A DNA stretch of 64,000 nucleotides, taken from Ficedula albicollis. Its lineage: Eukaryota > Chordata > Aves > Passeriformes > Muscicapidae. Of the stretch, positions 35,501 to 51,779 are shown in pieces. The notes beneath the pieces are model-generated. The model was not told the DNA's origin and did no database searches. It saw only the letters and a program-made list of their open reading frames with translations. The DNA lies in assembly GCF_000247815.1 (NCBI RefSeq), contig NC_021683.1, forward strand, positions 16,544,779 to 16,608,778, in the 5' to 3' direction. Numbering within the stretch: the stretch's first letter is position 1; each line of letters starts with the position of its first letter. The translations under genes and the position numbers were made by a program.

Positions 35501-38500
35501 TGAAATTTAGACAAACAGCCATAGAAGTAGCTGATGTCACTATATTTGCATTGTTACTTAGCAGTTACCTCCTGTCCACATTCAACTTGTACAACTATTT
35601 ACTCAAACTTTATGCTCATCTTCTGAATATCCTGCTACATCCCTATTAAAGGCTTAACAAAACATTTTGCAGAGACATCATCTTTCATAACAGCATGAGG
35701 GATGGTGTATACAAACACTACACAGTCAATACTGAGCAGCACATTCTGTGTCTTCACTATGGCATTTTAAAAATAATTCAGCAGAACAAAGTAAAAACAG
35801 CAACCAAAGTTAGTAAAAATTATTTGCCAAATTCAGTAACCCCAGTTGCCTCCAGGACAGCAAGTTGGGATGTTACACTAGGATACTAACATCAAGTACC
35901 TCAGTGTCCTCTCCACACACATCCAGCTTCAAGAGAGCACAATACCATGTTTTCCAAAACCTTCAACACCAGATCCATTAGCATGGCAAGAAGCATAAAT
36001 TCAACTCAATTTTATTTTACCAATATTGTCAAGTTTCACATGACAACATCAACTTCACCTTAGCTCGCAATAACTACAACAGGAAAAACTAAGGCTTAGT
36101 AATCCAGCAACTTGATATTTGCTGAAGTGCTCAAAATAATGAGTAAATGAGGAGGAGCAACTCATTACTCAACAAAAAGATTTTTACTTCAGAGTAGCAG
36201 ATAAATACATATACAAACTTTATCAGATATATACCATTCTAGCAAACTGAACAGCTCCACAAAAAAAAAAAAAGTAAAAGGAAGCAATAGTTCCCCCAAT
36301 CTAAGTCAAGGGGTTTTTTTAACACAAGTGCTTGCCCACACACCTTAAGAGCACCACTTGTTAGAATGAACAGCCAAAAGTAAGCATATCTTAAGAACCC
36401 TTTACAAGCAAACAAGAATCTAACAGTGGAATTTAAATAGACTCGGTCCAAAAACTCAAGTTAGCACTCCAGTTCCTGTTTTATCAGCACTATTACTCAT
36501 CAGTTACTCTGATTCTGGGCAAAAGTTACAACCTGAACTTGAGCCCTACATCAGCATTCACCTCAAAATAAAAACAGAAGATAATTTATTTTTCTGAGCA
36601 CTTAAAAACTCTAAAGTATGAACATTGAGCATCCTGTAAAAAACACCTGATGCATTCCAGTACACCTTGCACATCACAAGGGAATAAAGAAGTAAATCTA
36701 TTCCTACCCCTTTTAGATTCAGGTTCAGCTTGCACTGATTTCTGTGAAATGGAAGTAAGGAAGAATAGCACCTTTGAATTATCAGATTATAGAGTAATGA
36801 ATTCACATCAGTCAGCTCAAGGCTTACTAGCAACCAGTGAAAAACTAAGTTTTATCCTCCCAGACCATCAGCCTGAGAGCAAATGGAACAGAATCTGGAG
36901 AGGAAGGGTCATAAGCATTCAAGGAAGATGCCAATTTATCTCAGCAACTCCCTTCCAGGCACACATTTCTTCCACTGAAGGGTTAAGAGCTGGCACAGGA
37001 TCTCAGTTTGGGTTTTGCCTCTACCCATTACCCCTCAAGCCTTTCCTAAGCCTGGCAGCTCTGGCCCTGCTGCCACTGCTCTACCTCCTTGCACTGCCTC
37101 CCCCAGACCCGCAGGAGCGCCAAGCACATGGGGCAGTACCAGATCCTTGTGAGCCCCACCTCAAACTCCAGAACCGAGCTTACTCCTAAGAAGTACTGAG
37201 AAGGTTCTCCCTTTATATTTTAACAGTGCATTGGCACTATTGTTTGACGTGGGCACATCCTTACTTGTCCCAGACTTGAGGGCTTGAGTCTCCCCGTCAC
37301 TTGTTCCTTTCCTCTGGAGGAGGCACACTGCAAGGTGTGCAGATCCTTCAACAGCCAAGCTTCCCACTTCTATCCAGTTACTTCAACATATTCAAAAACA
37401 TCTTACTTGTCATTAGCCAAGTGTCAGGAACAAACTGCATTCTCTTTTCACAACAGAGTAGATAGACCCTAGATTCCCACTTCTCACAGGTTTAGAAATC
37501 CACCAGAGTGGCTGCAAAGAAGTTTCATTCTTTGGCTTACCACTATTGAAGCACTACATTCTCCACTGGGCAGCCCCGAGCCACTCAAAGCAAGCCCTAG
37601 AACAAAGTGCAAGTGCTTTTCAGAGAACCACCAACAGTTACCAGGAACATTTAGTGGGAGAACATTAACAGAAAATACAAAGTTCCCACAACAGCCTCTC
37701 GAACAAGGATGCTTCCTTCAAACACCAGTGAGCTGTATTTAATGTCACCTCCTCCTCAGGCTCTCAGAGGTATCAGCACTTCGGTACCTCACTCCCCTTC
37801 TTTGGGGGTGGGAGGGTATGGTAAGTTCTTATGGAGCTGAAATACACAGAGGTTTAAGCCAAATATTTTCATTTATTTAGCCACCAGTGAAAGAGTAAGA
37901 AGGGTGGAAGACAATTCAGCTGGCAAGCTCCAACTAGCAAAATAAATAGCTTTTACTCCTACTGGTGTTATAAATACTACACAATGCAACATGTAACAGC
38001 CTTTGCTAATTAAGAGCTCCCTGAAAGTAAACATCATGATACAGAAGTATCAGTCTAAAATCCCCCCACGATTCCTATGAATCAAATCCTCTCACCACTA
38101 CAAGCAAAAAATTTTAGCAGAAAGCAAATCACAGAATTCAAAGAAATGCACAATATCAGTGATCAGGAAGAGGGAAAGGGTTGGTGTCACATTTCATTTT
38201 TACTGTATTTCAGCCTTATTTTCCTTCTTCATCTCATAGTGACTTCAAACTTTCCCAAACCATAGCAGTCTACAGACCAAACTTAGTATATGAACTTACT
38301 CTAGAAGCAAGTCCCTCAGACAATGCTTACCAACCATTTAAGCAAAACAAACCTGCATTTACCTAAAATGCTACTTAAAAGTATTAAAACGATGCTGTAA
38401 CATTTAATTAGTGATGCTCAAGATGCATCACAGAATACTTTGCAAACAGTTTTAAGAATACTGCACAGGAAGAATATGGCCATTTACATCTATTGCAAGA

Positions 38501-39599
38501 AAGCCTTGCCACAGTACCAGGAAATACATTTTTTCTACTGCTCATTATTCTGCTTCCTAAGTCAATTCTAAGGATTTTTACCTCCATCCTAATAGCTTTC
38601 CCAGGACAGTATTTTGGCTAGTCAGCATCTTGTTTGAAAGCAGTATCAAGATTTGCATTTTCAGAACATCGTGCCTAACTGACAAACAACTGAATTTTAA
38701 GAGTTCCCTCAATCTAAGCAAATTGTATAACTGCATGCAGCTGAATTTAAATTGGAACTAATCTAAATAACAGGCTCTTCCCACATGACACACCTAAGAT
38801 GTACTTAGGCATTACCTGATGCAGACTATGACTGCTGCTAGCTTCAAGTTTAAATAGTCACATGTTTCTGAACCAACACTCCCTCCCTCCCCTTCCCAGA
38901 CACATTCACAGAAGTGGCTTCCAGATTCTCACACAACTTCAGTGCTCTGTGGCAAACTTTAAACATGGCTAAAACAGACACACAAATATGCATGATTTAG
39001 TCAGCAATAAGCTTAACACTTATGTCACGTAGGACTCCAGATTCAAACCTGGACCTAATCCTTTTTCCACCTGACAATGATGAGACAATTATAAGACTTC
39101 ACTTACAATCAGGTCAAAATCATCCTGTGTTTCTTTATTCCTACAAAGAAACATGAATGACTGATTTGTTTCTTCTAGGCTACCAACATGCAAATTGACA
39201 GAGCTACTCAGTGTAGCTGGTAGTAACTTGATAATCTACATAAAGTTAAGAGGCCATTTCTTCCACAGGTAGTAACTTGCAGAAGCTACATAGGTTTTGG
39301 AGCTAGGGCCAAAATTAAAACAAGATAAAACAAACAAAATAACCCTGTCAGTGGAGCCCAAGGTACCAAAATCCAGAAAGAGGAACAAAACTCCTCAAGC
39401 TGGGCTGAGCAGCAGAAAGGCAGTCTGCCTGAACTCTGCTCCTCACAGTAACTTATCTTGCTCATAACACACACTGCCCTGCAAGAGCACTAATAACAGA
39501 TAAGGGAAGGGGTCATGCTCCCCTCCTTGTGGGACTCTTGCAGCTTCACAGCTTTTTCAGGCTACTGTAGCATCGCAAAACCACTCGGCTACCCACAAA

Positions 39600-41711
<2,112 letters not shown>

Positions 41712-41737
41712 CACCGGGCACGGCCCCCGCCGCCACC

Positions 41738-42451
41738 ATGGTGAAGGAGGAGTGCAAGGCGCTGCTGGACGCGCTCAACAAGGTGACCGCCTGCTACCGG
41801 CACATGGTGCTGACCATCGGCGGCACCTCGGACTCCCAGAACCTGCGGGAGGAGCTCAAGAAAACCCGGCAGAAAGCTCAGGAGCTGGCGGTGGCCAACA
41901 GGAACAAGCTCACCACGGTCCTGAAGGACAAAACCGTGAGTAAGGAAGATAAAGCCGAGTTCGAGAGGCTATGGGTGATTTTCTCCACGTGCCTAGAGAT
42001 CCTGGAGATCGACATGAGGAGAGCCCTGGAGCTGGGCCACGAGTTCCCGCTGAACGTCCCCAAAAAACACCTGATCCAGACGGGCATGAGCGGGGGAACC
42101 TCCGGCGTGGCCGCCCGCGCCATGAGCGTCCAGAACATGAAATACGAGGCTGAGCACAACATAGACGTGGTGGATTTGAAAGACCTCGAGAACGAGATCA
42201 ACCAGGTAGGAGAGATGATGTACGAGATGGAGATGAAGGTCAATGTCCCCCAGTGGACAGTAGAGGCTAAGCAAGACCCAGGGGCTGAACTGAAATCCAC
42301 CATCAGCGTGGGCGCTTCCTCTATCGGCATGATCTCTGTGGAGGAAAATAAATCCTTCTGCGATATCAGCAAGGTTCTAGCTGGGATTATTTTCACTGCT
42401 GTGCTCATTATCGCTATTGTCCTGGCAGTGTGTGTGGTAAAACTGTCTTAG
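41738..42451 (+). CDS. RGS9BP: RGS9BP (R9AP), RGS9 anchor protein
   Basis: R9AP anchors the RGS9-1/Gbeta5 GTPase-accelerating complex to photoreceptor disc membranes and speeds transducin shut-off. The gene is a single exon of 237 codons, close to the mammalian length. It begins [20 protein letters not shown] and has the conserved [20 protein letters not shown] segment (residues 32-51). The syntaxin-like helical part contains [20 protein letters not shown] and [19 protein letters not shown]. One C-terminal membrane helix spans about 213-234, followed by KLS, a tail-anchored arrangement. The start is chosen for family agreement and a perfect Kozak context (gccgccaccatgg). An in-frame ATG at 39,866 would add a false poly-proline extension through the poly-C run. 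It lies head to head with ANKRD27. Confidence 0.97.
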   Translation: MVKEECKALLDALNKVTACYRHMVLTIGGTSDSQNLREELKKTRQKAQELAVANRNKLTTVLKDKTVSKEDKAEFERLWVIFSTCLEILEIDMRRALELGHEFPLNVPKKHLIQTGMSGGTSGVAARAMSVQNMKYEAEHNIDVVDLKDLENEINQVGEMMYEMEMKVNVPQWTVEAKQDPGAELKSTISVGASSIGMISVEENKSFCDISKVLAGIIFTAVLIIAIVLAVCVVKLS

Positions 42452-42961
42452 GGTGGCACAAGCTCTGACACGAGCGACCCCTCTCCAGCCTTTCTCTGGA
42501 GTGTTTCATGCCTCACCTTTACTTCCAAAGTGTGTCACTTGGATGAGCTGAGAATTTTAAACGAACACTTGAAAGAACAAAGCAGAACTTTTGCCTCTGG
42601 ATACCCTAAAATGCACTATTTGTTTCTTCATGCTTTTTGAAGAAAAGGGATGCAAATCAGCCTGCAGAATAGAATGTCTTCGTTTACTGGACTTGTAACA
42701 GTTAAGCGAAGTATCAGGGTATTATCACTACTGGCTGTAACAGGGATTTGCCTGCTATTAATAGGTCACTATTCTCAGAAGCCTGTGGTTTTCGTTCTTC
42801 ACTAGGCTCTGGTGTTTGCTGCTGGTCACTGTTTACAGTATTGGAGGGTAACATAAATTTGATGGCTAACATGGGTGTTTTGTGAATAGAATACTTCTTT
42901 TTTCCCGTGAAATACAAAGAGTATTTCTTGAGTGAAGGAAAGGAGTAAGGATGAAAACCCC

Positions 42962-42967
42962 AATAAA
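42962..42967 (+). terminator. Candidate polyadenylation signal for RGS9BP
   Basis: An AATAAA lies about 510 bases after the stop codon. A second AATAAA at 45,696-45,701, followed by GT-rich sequence, could serve a 3.2 kb 3' UTR. Which is used cannot be told from sequence. Confidence 0.4.
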
Positions 42968-45759
42968 AGAATGTAATCAACCTCTATTTTAAATAAGTTA
43001 ATGTTAATATAAATAAGTTGGGAGGGGGGGAATGGAATGATGATTGATACCAAGTACTGTTTGTTGATTTAGACTGGATTGTACAGAACCCACTTGTATG
43101 AATTGGCACAGCATATGTGAATGACTAATCGCTTTCCAAATCCAAATGGAAAAAAGGCAGAGTTGCATATTCAGAAAAATACTAGCAAGCCTCATGGTTT
43201 TCATTCACATTTACCACGGTTTTATCTTCTCCTGCAGAAAATTCTTGCTACTTGTTCTAATCTTTCTTTCTGAAGCAGCAATTTGCACTCCTCGATTAAC
43301 TATGAAAACAGGAGCAATGAATCTACCCACAGCAGATGGAGTAACATGGGAAAATAGATTTTAGCAAACAGAAATGATGTTAAGTTAAACAAGACCTTCC
43401 CAGTGGGATCCCCTCTCCTGTTGACAGGCAGGGACTGATGCTTGTATGTGTACAGTCACATTTCTGCAAGCTCCCAAATTGCAGAAATCCAGACAAAGCT
43501 AAAAATGTGTCTCAGGTTCATATCTCAGTCGAGTCTGATTAATCATCTGGGCAACAGGAAGCCTGTAGGATTGGTCCCATTTGATAACACTACAATTCTG
43601 GAAGGGAAATGTGACAGCTTAAAACTTTCCAGTGCTTCCCTGTGGAATTGTCAACATTTAAATGTAAAACTGTGGAAACAGACACTGACTTAGCAGAGAA
43701 ACTTTACAATATTTTGTAAAAAGGATTTATGTGTTATGCTATTTATTATTTACTTCTGGAAATACCTTCTAGTGCTGTGAACATACACTATCCATTCAGG
43801 AATGCTTGGTACATGTGCTACAGTGCCATAGGTGTATGGGGCACTCCACAGCCAAATATAAAGACCCCAAACTATTGTGGGTTTAAGAAGTCATTTTTCT
43901 TCATTGACTATTACAGGCACATTATAAAAGTAGTAATAATCAGACATGCTTTGTGAGCAGTCTTCATGCTTGTTATATAAAATTGACAACATGCATAAAC
44001 ACCTAATATTTTTTGATATTTTTGAGTTAAGAACTAGACATACTTCAAAAAACTGCAGCAAACAGTTTATTCTTTAAAACTCAAAAAAACTGCATTTATG
44101 TGGGGCGGAGAAGTGTATTTGAATCTGGTCACTTGTAGGTGAGGAAAAAATAGTAAGCAGAAGCCTGAATTCAAAGCTATAGATTATCCTTATGTTGAAG
44201 GATAATGTGAGCCCTGCACATTGGTCCAGTCTAAGTCCATTCTCTCGGGAATTCAGTGTTACAAGACAATTCCACATTCCTTTCTGTTGTGTTTCACTCG
44301 TTCCATAGAACATGTTTTATGTGTAGTTAATCTACGTCCGCAGAGATCCCTGGCAGCTTTCTAACAAAGCCAGGTCTGTATTTATCGGTGCTACAGTTCC
44401 AGCCTGCCTAGGCAAGGTGTAATTGCTGAGTGTTCATTTCAATTGGATGATCTCCTTCACAATCACAATAAGTAAGCACATTTAAGGAAAATACAGAAAA
44501 AGCTGCAGGAGAATGTAGCTATTTGGATTGTCACCACTTGTCATTCGGGACCCGTGGATGTTTTCACTTTTTGCACTCTCAGTTCACAGGAAGGTAGAGA
44601 AGCCATTGGGCTCTATTCTGTGCTTCCTGAAAACTCCATCTACCTTGTGAAATCAGATCGTTTATAACCACATGTTCTCAAACCCCAAGTCATGAATGCA
44701 AGTCTGTTTTATGGTGGACAAGTAAATGGTAACACTGTCAACATTCATTATCTTTTATCTTGGTATCTTCCACACGCCTAACCATAGATAAACAGTTTAT
44801 CCATGCTTAGTTGTGTAGAAGAATTTTTAAGAATAGGTCATCTTCAAAAGCAAGCCTCAGTGGCTTTGTAAACTGAAAGTTTTCAGTCCATTGCAGTTTG
44901 TTTGTTTGTTTGTTTTTTAATTTGGATTTTTTTAATAATAGGACTCAAAGAATTCATATAAATAGCCTCTAAGAATGTAAGTCTTGCTTTATTATGAATA
45001 TACACACAATTACTATTTAAAGAATTGGCCTTGGAAAAAGAATTTTCAATCTTAAGAAAAAGCTGGCTGCAAATTAATTCATCATTAGTATGTTCCTAAA
45101 AATCTGTATCATCTTATAGTTAGGCTATCTGAAATTAATAGATTAAGTAGAATTCTAACAGAGGATTGGCACTGTCTACATGGATAAAATGCTGCCATTC
45201 ATCTCCTACACGTGTTTGTTCCACATGACAGAGTTTGGCATGACTGCACAAAACCAAAACTAAATGAAAAACCATTACCCAAAAGTATGGAGGCTTCTTG
45301 TAAATTAAGAAATAGAGATACAGATTTGCAGTCTTCATTTTTCCCCTTACTGGAATGAAACTGGAAGACTGGAAATGCTACTTTGTAAGTGAAAAATGGG
45401 AATTCATATTTCAAAATACTCTGTATTGAAAGAGCATGATGAAAAAGCACATACTCTCATGTTGATTAGTGAGAATGTAATTATAGTACAAAAGAAGATG
45501 GTCACTGCTTAATTAATGTAAGTGTTGATCTACTTCAGTTCTTTTGTCTTTATTCACAGAATACACACATTAAATTTGCTGTATACTAAAATCTTACTCC
45601 TGACTTGAATTACACTGGTTTTGCCTGTGTGTGGGTGGTATTTTCTACACTTCAAATAATGCAAACCTGTTACTGTGACTATTTATTTAACTTAAAATAA
45701 AATACTTCCTTGTAACTTACTGGTTTGCTTGCAGCAGTAATTCAAACCAAACACAAATC

Positions 45760-46205
45760 TGTCAGAGCAAGTCCAGAGGAGGCCACAAAGTTGATTGGGG
45801 AATAAAGCACCTCTGCTATGAGGAAACGCTGAGAGAATTGGGATGTTCAGCCTGGAGAAGAGAAACTTTGGGGTGACCTAATTGTACCCTTCCAGTGCCT
45901 GAAGGGAGCCTGCAAGAAAGATGAAGAGAGCCTATTTATAAGGGATGGAGTCACAAAGGGGAATGGCTTCACACTGACAGAGCTGGTTCAGATGAGATAC
46001 TGGGAAGGAATTGTTCCTTGTGAGGGTGGGCAGGCCCTGGCACAGGGTGCCCAGAGAAGCTGTGGCTGCCCCTGGACCCCTGGAAATGTTCAAGGCCAGG
46101 CTGGACAGGGCTTGGCACAATCTGGTCTGGTGGAAGGTGTCCCTGCCCATGGGGTTGAATCCAGATGATCTTTAAGGTTTCCTCCAACTCAAACCATTCT
46201 ATGTC
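45760..46205 (+). mobile_element. CR1 LINE 3' fragment
   Basis: Contains tgctatgaggaaacgctgag, gttcagcctggagaagagaaac, caaggccaggctggacaggg and a terminal accattctatg. It has the same orientation and very similar text to the copy at 49,985-50,398, so probably the same subfamily. Confidence 0.92.
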
Positions 46206-48462
46206 TCTTTGAAAAGCTTTACTATTAATATAGCTTATCTAAACTAAAGTTCCTGTTTCAACCACAGTAATTAAAGTAATGCACTAAGCCCTCTCATTAG
46301 TTTTATTAACATAAACACAGTCTTCCCAAGCTCCCGAAGCTGAATACTGATGTAACTTACACTGCCAGAGAATCAGCAGTCCGAAAAGCCAGGAAATCCC
46401 TCCCTCAGGAAGCAGCTACAATAACATTTAGGCTAACAGATGATTCTGCCTTCAGCGCTGGTGGTCCAATGTTAAGTGCAGAACTATTGCTTGGACAACC
46501 TGAAAACCAGACTAGACTGGACTAACAATTGGATTCTCCTTGTGTTAGGATCCAAATTCTGTCTCTTTCAGCCAGCAAAGCTGGCATTTACTTCAGCAAA
46601 AAATACACACGACCTAAGGAGTGTGAAACTTGGTCCTGTGCTACTGATAGCAACAATGATCAATAGTTGTATCAAACCATCAGAACTGAGTCTGTTAAAC
46701 ACAGGAATTTGTAATTTCATTCCAGGATTTCCAGTCTATTACCATAAAAATCCATTACACTGTTTTCTAGTTTGGTAACGAAAGGAACACAGGACCATAA
46801 TTAAAGTGATTCTCCTGATGTTGCAAACAATCAAACTTCAGTACTATGAATATAAAATAAAATTAGTTTCAAATTTCTTCATGTAAGTATGAAAACATTT
46901 TTTACAGTAATGCAGTTATTTAACACTGGACTAAATGACTGATGTAATTAGCTTTCAGATTAAAAATTAAACATGTGCTTATTGTTCATAGAGAGGATTG
47001 GTTACAGGCTTGCTTTTCCTTCTCTGGAAGGTTTGTGTTGTTTATATTCACTTTCCAGATATACCTTCTACTTAAGTGCTAATGGAACTCCTAGTCAACA
47101 TATTTACCCTTCACAGATTTTCATTATGTAAAAAGTCATTCAGTAAGACCAGTGGATTACAGATCTCTAAGTGCTTTCTCTCAATACGATTATATAAGTC
47201 TTTTAATGCAGGAAGAGATCTGGACAAAATAGTTCACACGTGAGCAGCATTTGCTACAATAAGTGTACAATAAAAGTGGGATTAGAAAAGAATGACTTTC
47301 ATATAAAATTATTCATGTGTGTTTAGGGAAGAAGAAAAAAGGGAAAGGAGATGGATGTATGCAGTAAATACCAATGTTTACTTTTTGTTATATACAACAG
47401 CATCCCAACGTTAAACTACAGCTTCTCTTCAAAAAAGGAATATCTTAATCCCAATGGGACAGAGGACATAAAATATCCCTGAGTGGAACTGACTATCGAT
47501 TCTTTTATTAACTCATACAGAGTAAGAGTAAAACTATTTTGATTTGCTACATGTTTTTATCCATTTTACAAAAGACAATCCTTATCTCCCTCGGTTTCAC
47601 ACTACAAATGGCTTTCTCCTGGAAGCAGTCCCACATGGCTGGATTCCACCATCCATCCTCTCACAGCTTGCTGCTGTGGTACTAGGTGCAGTTGGGATGT
47701 AGCTTTAGCAGCTGCCACGGCTGAACCTGTGGAAAGGTGAAAAGTCACATGGCATTCAACCAGCATCGGGGCTCTGGAGGATCCTCTCAGCCAGCCAAGC
47801 ACGAGCGTTTCGTGCTGGAAGCAATGTGACCACAAGCCACGTAGGCAAACACAAATCCAATCACAGCCTCCCTGGAACTGTCACCCACAGAGCCCACTCA
47901 CCAAATGCAATTGTGTTTATTGCTCAGTTCCAGTCATTTGTGAGAATATCTGTGCTTTACCAGAATGACAGAAACTGACTTCTCAACCCTCCACAGGGTC
48001 AGGTGGGTTTTTGTTTTGTTCTTTTTCCTTGAATTGTATGTTTTATCTACGCTGCATTGCATGATATAATTTATCATATATTTAATCTCCACCAAATTAA
48101 ACAAACTCACAAATCCTCTCAAAGCTAGGTATAATTCAGCTGCACAGAAATGGAAGTCAGAGTTGTGGTGTAAATGTGGTCTGTTATTTTGATAATTTCC
48201 ACTGTGCATGAAATTATCACTGGAGTCTCTGATCAGTCAAGTCTGTCTCTCACACTCAAATGTTCAAATAACACACACAGTTGAACTCCCTGATGTAAAC
48301 TAAGAAACCATACAGTCAAAATTGACTTTAAAAAGCATGGGGCTTTTGAAAGAATAGTAAACTTCATATCTTACAGTCATCTATAATTGTCTTGGGAAAA
48401 AAAACTCAAATGCAATTCCTTTGTGTGATCCAGAAAAATCTATACAAAAATAGCACAAACCT

Positions 48463-48500
48463 TGGGGAAAAAAAAAAAAAAAACCCAAAAAAAAACCAAG
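48463..48500 (+). repeat. A-rich simple sequence
   Basis: A run of about sixteen A, three C and nine A. No retroposed gene body was recognised upstream. Confidence 0.6.
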
Positions 48501-49159
48501 AAAGGGGAAATAAGAAAAAAAGACAAAAGAAAATACTTAACTATTTATACCATATAAAATGACTGAGGACTGCCAGAGACAGAAAACATGATACTCCCTT
48601 TGCAACTTAATCTAATATGCTAATTGCAGGTGTAACTTAAGATATTCACATTTGAATTCTGGGTCCTGGAAGGTGTGCTCCAAATAATTCCTCAAACAAG
48701 CCACCAGTACTGAGTTTGGCAAGAAATTACATGTGTGAAAACTATTCCCATAATGAAAAGCTGCAGAATTAGAACCATCATTTACATTTCCATAAGACAT
48801 AATGTGTTTGTTGGAAGTACAACAGTTCCAGTTGTTAATACTATCTGTAACCTAGTTTTCTTGTCTGCCTAATTTGTTGGAATATAATTTTGTACGAAGT
48901 TAGCTGTTTTTTTTATTTTTCTTTTTAGTCGATCTATATAATGGGGTTCTAATCATAAACCTGCATTTCCTAAATGTGACATTTAGTCACAATTTGGAAA
49001 CAATACTTGAAAACCTATACAGTGAAGAATCTACTTGCTTTTTACATTAAGTCTGCCTATTTGTTGATATTATACAAGCTAAACAATCTAAAAGTTTTAG
49101 CATGTCATTTTGAAGTGACCTGGAGGTATTTGAAATACCATTTGAACTATCTGGAAGCA

Positions 49160-49288
49160 ATTAAAAGATGTGTAGATGAGGCACTTGGGGACATGGTTTA
49201 GTGGTGGACTTGGCAGTGCTGGGTTCATGGTTGGGCTCAATGATCTCGGGGTTTTTTCCCAAGCTAAAGGATTCTGTGATTCTACAAC
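49160..49288 (+). mobile_element. Short CR1 3' end, different subfamily
   Basis: About 130 bases with gaggcacttggggacatggt, the ggttgggctcaatgatct block and terminal gattctgtgattcta. This is the typical extreme 3' end of a CR1 copy. Confidence 0.85.
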
Positions 49289-49984
49289 ACTGTAAAATAA
49301 GCCAGTTTAAGAAGCAATAGACAAACCTAGCGAAATCTCTGCATTTTTTGATACTTGAAGTTGTCACAACTCATTATTGTAAACACTCCATCTGCATGGG
49401 GACAAAGATGCATCTAAATTCAACCAAGAACTGGCTTGGTTTAGCATAAGTGATAGATCTTCTCTTTTTTTTCTGAAATTGCTTGTAAAGCTATAGCATA
49501 GTTAAGTAAAAATGAGATAAGCTCTGCATTCTAGCAGAATATATTGAAGAAAAATCATTTAAGTTGATTGAAGGAACATGCTCTATAGATAACCTTACAT
49601 TTGATTTGCCTTTAGCACTTGTTCTATATTCATGTGAGCTACCTCCAGCAGGTTAGCTGTAGCTTTGAGGGAGCAGATACACACTCAAAGAGCTGATCTT
49701 TTGCCCTTCTTAGCAGGAAACTGGCAAAACACCCCTCTGCATCCTTTATCTCTGCTCATGGCTTCTGAGTGCTCATTCTCAGAACCTCCTGCAACCTCCA
49801 GTCCTGATAACTGGGTCAGTTAGAGACTCACACGCTCCTGGAATTTCATATGGGATGACTTCAGCTGTGCAGTGAATGGATACTGAGCTACTCTTCCTAA
49901 AACAATTCTGAAAGGAAGCCAGCAATAGGGTGAATCTGCTGATGCTCAGGTAAGGAATGGCACCTTCTTAACAGGTGACATATA

Positions 49985-50398
49985 CTCCAGAACCTCTGCT
50001 ATGAGGAAAGGCTGAGAGAATTGGGACTGCTCAGCCTGGAGAAGAGAAACTTCAGGGTGACCTAAATGTGTCTTCCCAGTGTCTGAAGGGAGCCTGCAAG
50101 AAAGATGAAGAGAAACAATTTACAAGGGCCTGGAGTGGCAAGGAGGAATGGCTTCACACTGACAAAGTAGGTTTAGGTGGGATATTGGGAAGAATTCATT
50201 CCTTGTGAGGGCAATGAGGCACTGAAACAGGGTGCCCAGAGAAGCTGAGGCTGCCCCTGGATCCCTGGAAGTGTCCAAGGCCAGGCTGGACAGGGCTTGG
50301 CACTACCTGGGATAGTGGGAGGTGTCCCTGCCCATGGCAGAGAGGGGAACCAGGTGATCTTCAAGGTCTCTTCCAACCCAGACCATTGTATGATCCTA
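49985..50398 (+). mobile_element. CR1 LINE 3' fragment
   Basis: Contains ctctgctatgaggaaaggct, gctcagcctggagaagagaa, aaggccaggctggacagggc and a terminal ccattgtatgatcct. It is truncated at the 5' side like the copy 4.2 kb upstream. Confidence 0.92.
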
Positions 50399-51779
50399 CA
50401 CTTTGTTTGCCAGGGTATCCCTGCTTTACATACTAGCACTTGTGAGCCTTTAGACTGTCCAACATAAAAAACCCACACAAATATTCCAGTTACAAACTTA
50501 GGATAACACTGTAATCATTACTGTTCTCTGGTATCAGATTTTCCTAGGTAAGTTCTGAAACTATGTTCCAGGGCTATCAGACCTCACATTTTTGCCATAG
50601 CAAGACAGTTTTGTATATGTGTTGGTATTGTATCTGATTTGAAAGTGACACCATTCATTATTGGTACATGAGTACTCCCTACTTAAAATGCCTTTATGCT
50701 GAAATGATCTGACATAACAGACCCTAAATCTTTTTGATCAGCCATCAAGCTCATTGGATGTTAAATCTTGAAAAACCTCAATAGTTTATTAGTATTTCAC
50801 CAGTAAAGCAGCTTTTAGGCAAAGTACATTCCTAACCAGATGTATGCTTAGCACAGTGAAATAGTTAACTACACAAAGACTGCAAAAGGCAAACAAATAT
50901 CAAGATAAATGCCATGATTTTAGATTCAAAGTGTCTCAGTAGAAAACAACAAATTAAAGAGCCTTGTGCTTCAGCTGCCTGAGGTGGTAATTACCGAGGA
51001 GCAAAAAGGACTAAATTAGCAATAAAAAGTGCTGCTCAGGTTACAAGGTATCATTGGTTTTGCTTGTATATTCGGTGATAAGCAAGAGAAGGAGAGGGAG
51101 GCAGGTTTGTCTATTGTCTGGCCACTCATTTTACATCAGCTGGCTTGGCTGCCCTGCTCTGCCCACTGCAGCCAGGCACCAGGGTGAGCTTATGGCCCAG
51201 CTGTGTCTGGGCACACCTCAAGGTCATTTTTGGGTCTGTCAATTGACATGATCCAGCATCTCACAAGTTCAGTTGCTTCTAAACTTCATTTCAGTTCCAG
51301 TGATACACATCTCATAGGCATCACGTACAAGCTCAAATATAAAATCAAATTGAGAGGTTGTCAGAAGCATGTACAGGTATGTGGGTATTTGCCAAATGCA
51401 ATCTGGCAAGAGAAGGACTATGGATGGGAGGATTTTCCATGTTACATGCAAATACCATTCTTGCAAAACTTCTCAAACTGTGTCATCAGCTTTTTCCTGC
51501 TTAAATTTCTGACAAACTAAAGAAAATTGAGGAACCAAAATCAATTAACAAAATAAAATGTTTCCTAAAGGTTCAAAGAAACTTTCAAGGTTCTGCTGAA
51601 TAATTTTTTTTTCAGGTAACAAGGCACTTAAAAACCTGAAAACAGAAGAGCTCTGTAATAATTAACTAAAACTCTGCAAACTCTTCCCATTTGGAACGTA
51701 CTAGAAAAAAATGCAAACAACTTGGCAAACGTCACGTTTAACTACAGACCTAAAATGACTTTTGCTGTCAGCATGGCTT

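Larger units (their letters stand above)
42452..51770. other. RGS9BP 3' UTR and intergenic region
   Basis: This is AT-rich sequence with three CR1 pieces (45,760-46,205; 49,160-49,288; 49,985-50,398) and an A-rich tract near 48,470. Short open frames on both strands look random. No further gene is recognised. Confidence 0.6.

Noticed and set aside
36650..37189. 179-codon plus-strand open frame in the first ANKRD27 intron
   Set aside because: No recognisable protein, no splice or Kozak support, and composition like the surrounding intron. It could be chance.
41878..42408. 176-codon minus-strand frame
   Set aside because: Shadow of the RGS9BP coding sequence; the plus-strand protein is clearly the real one.
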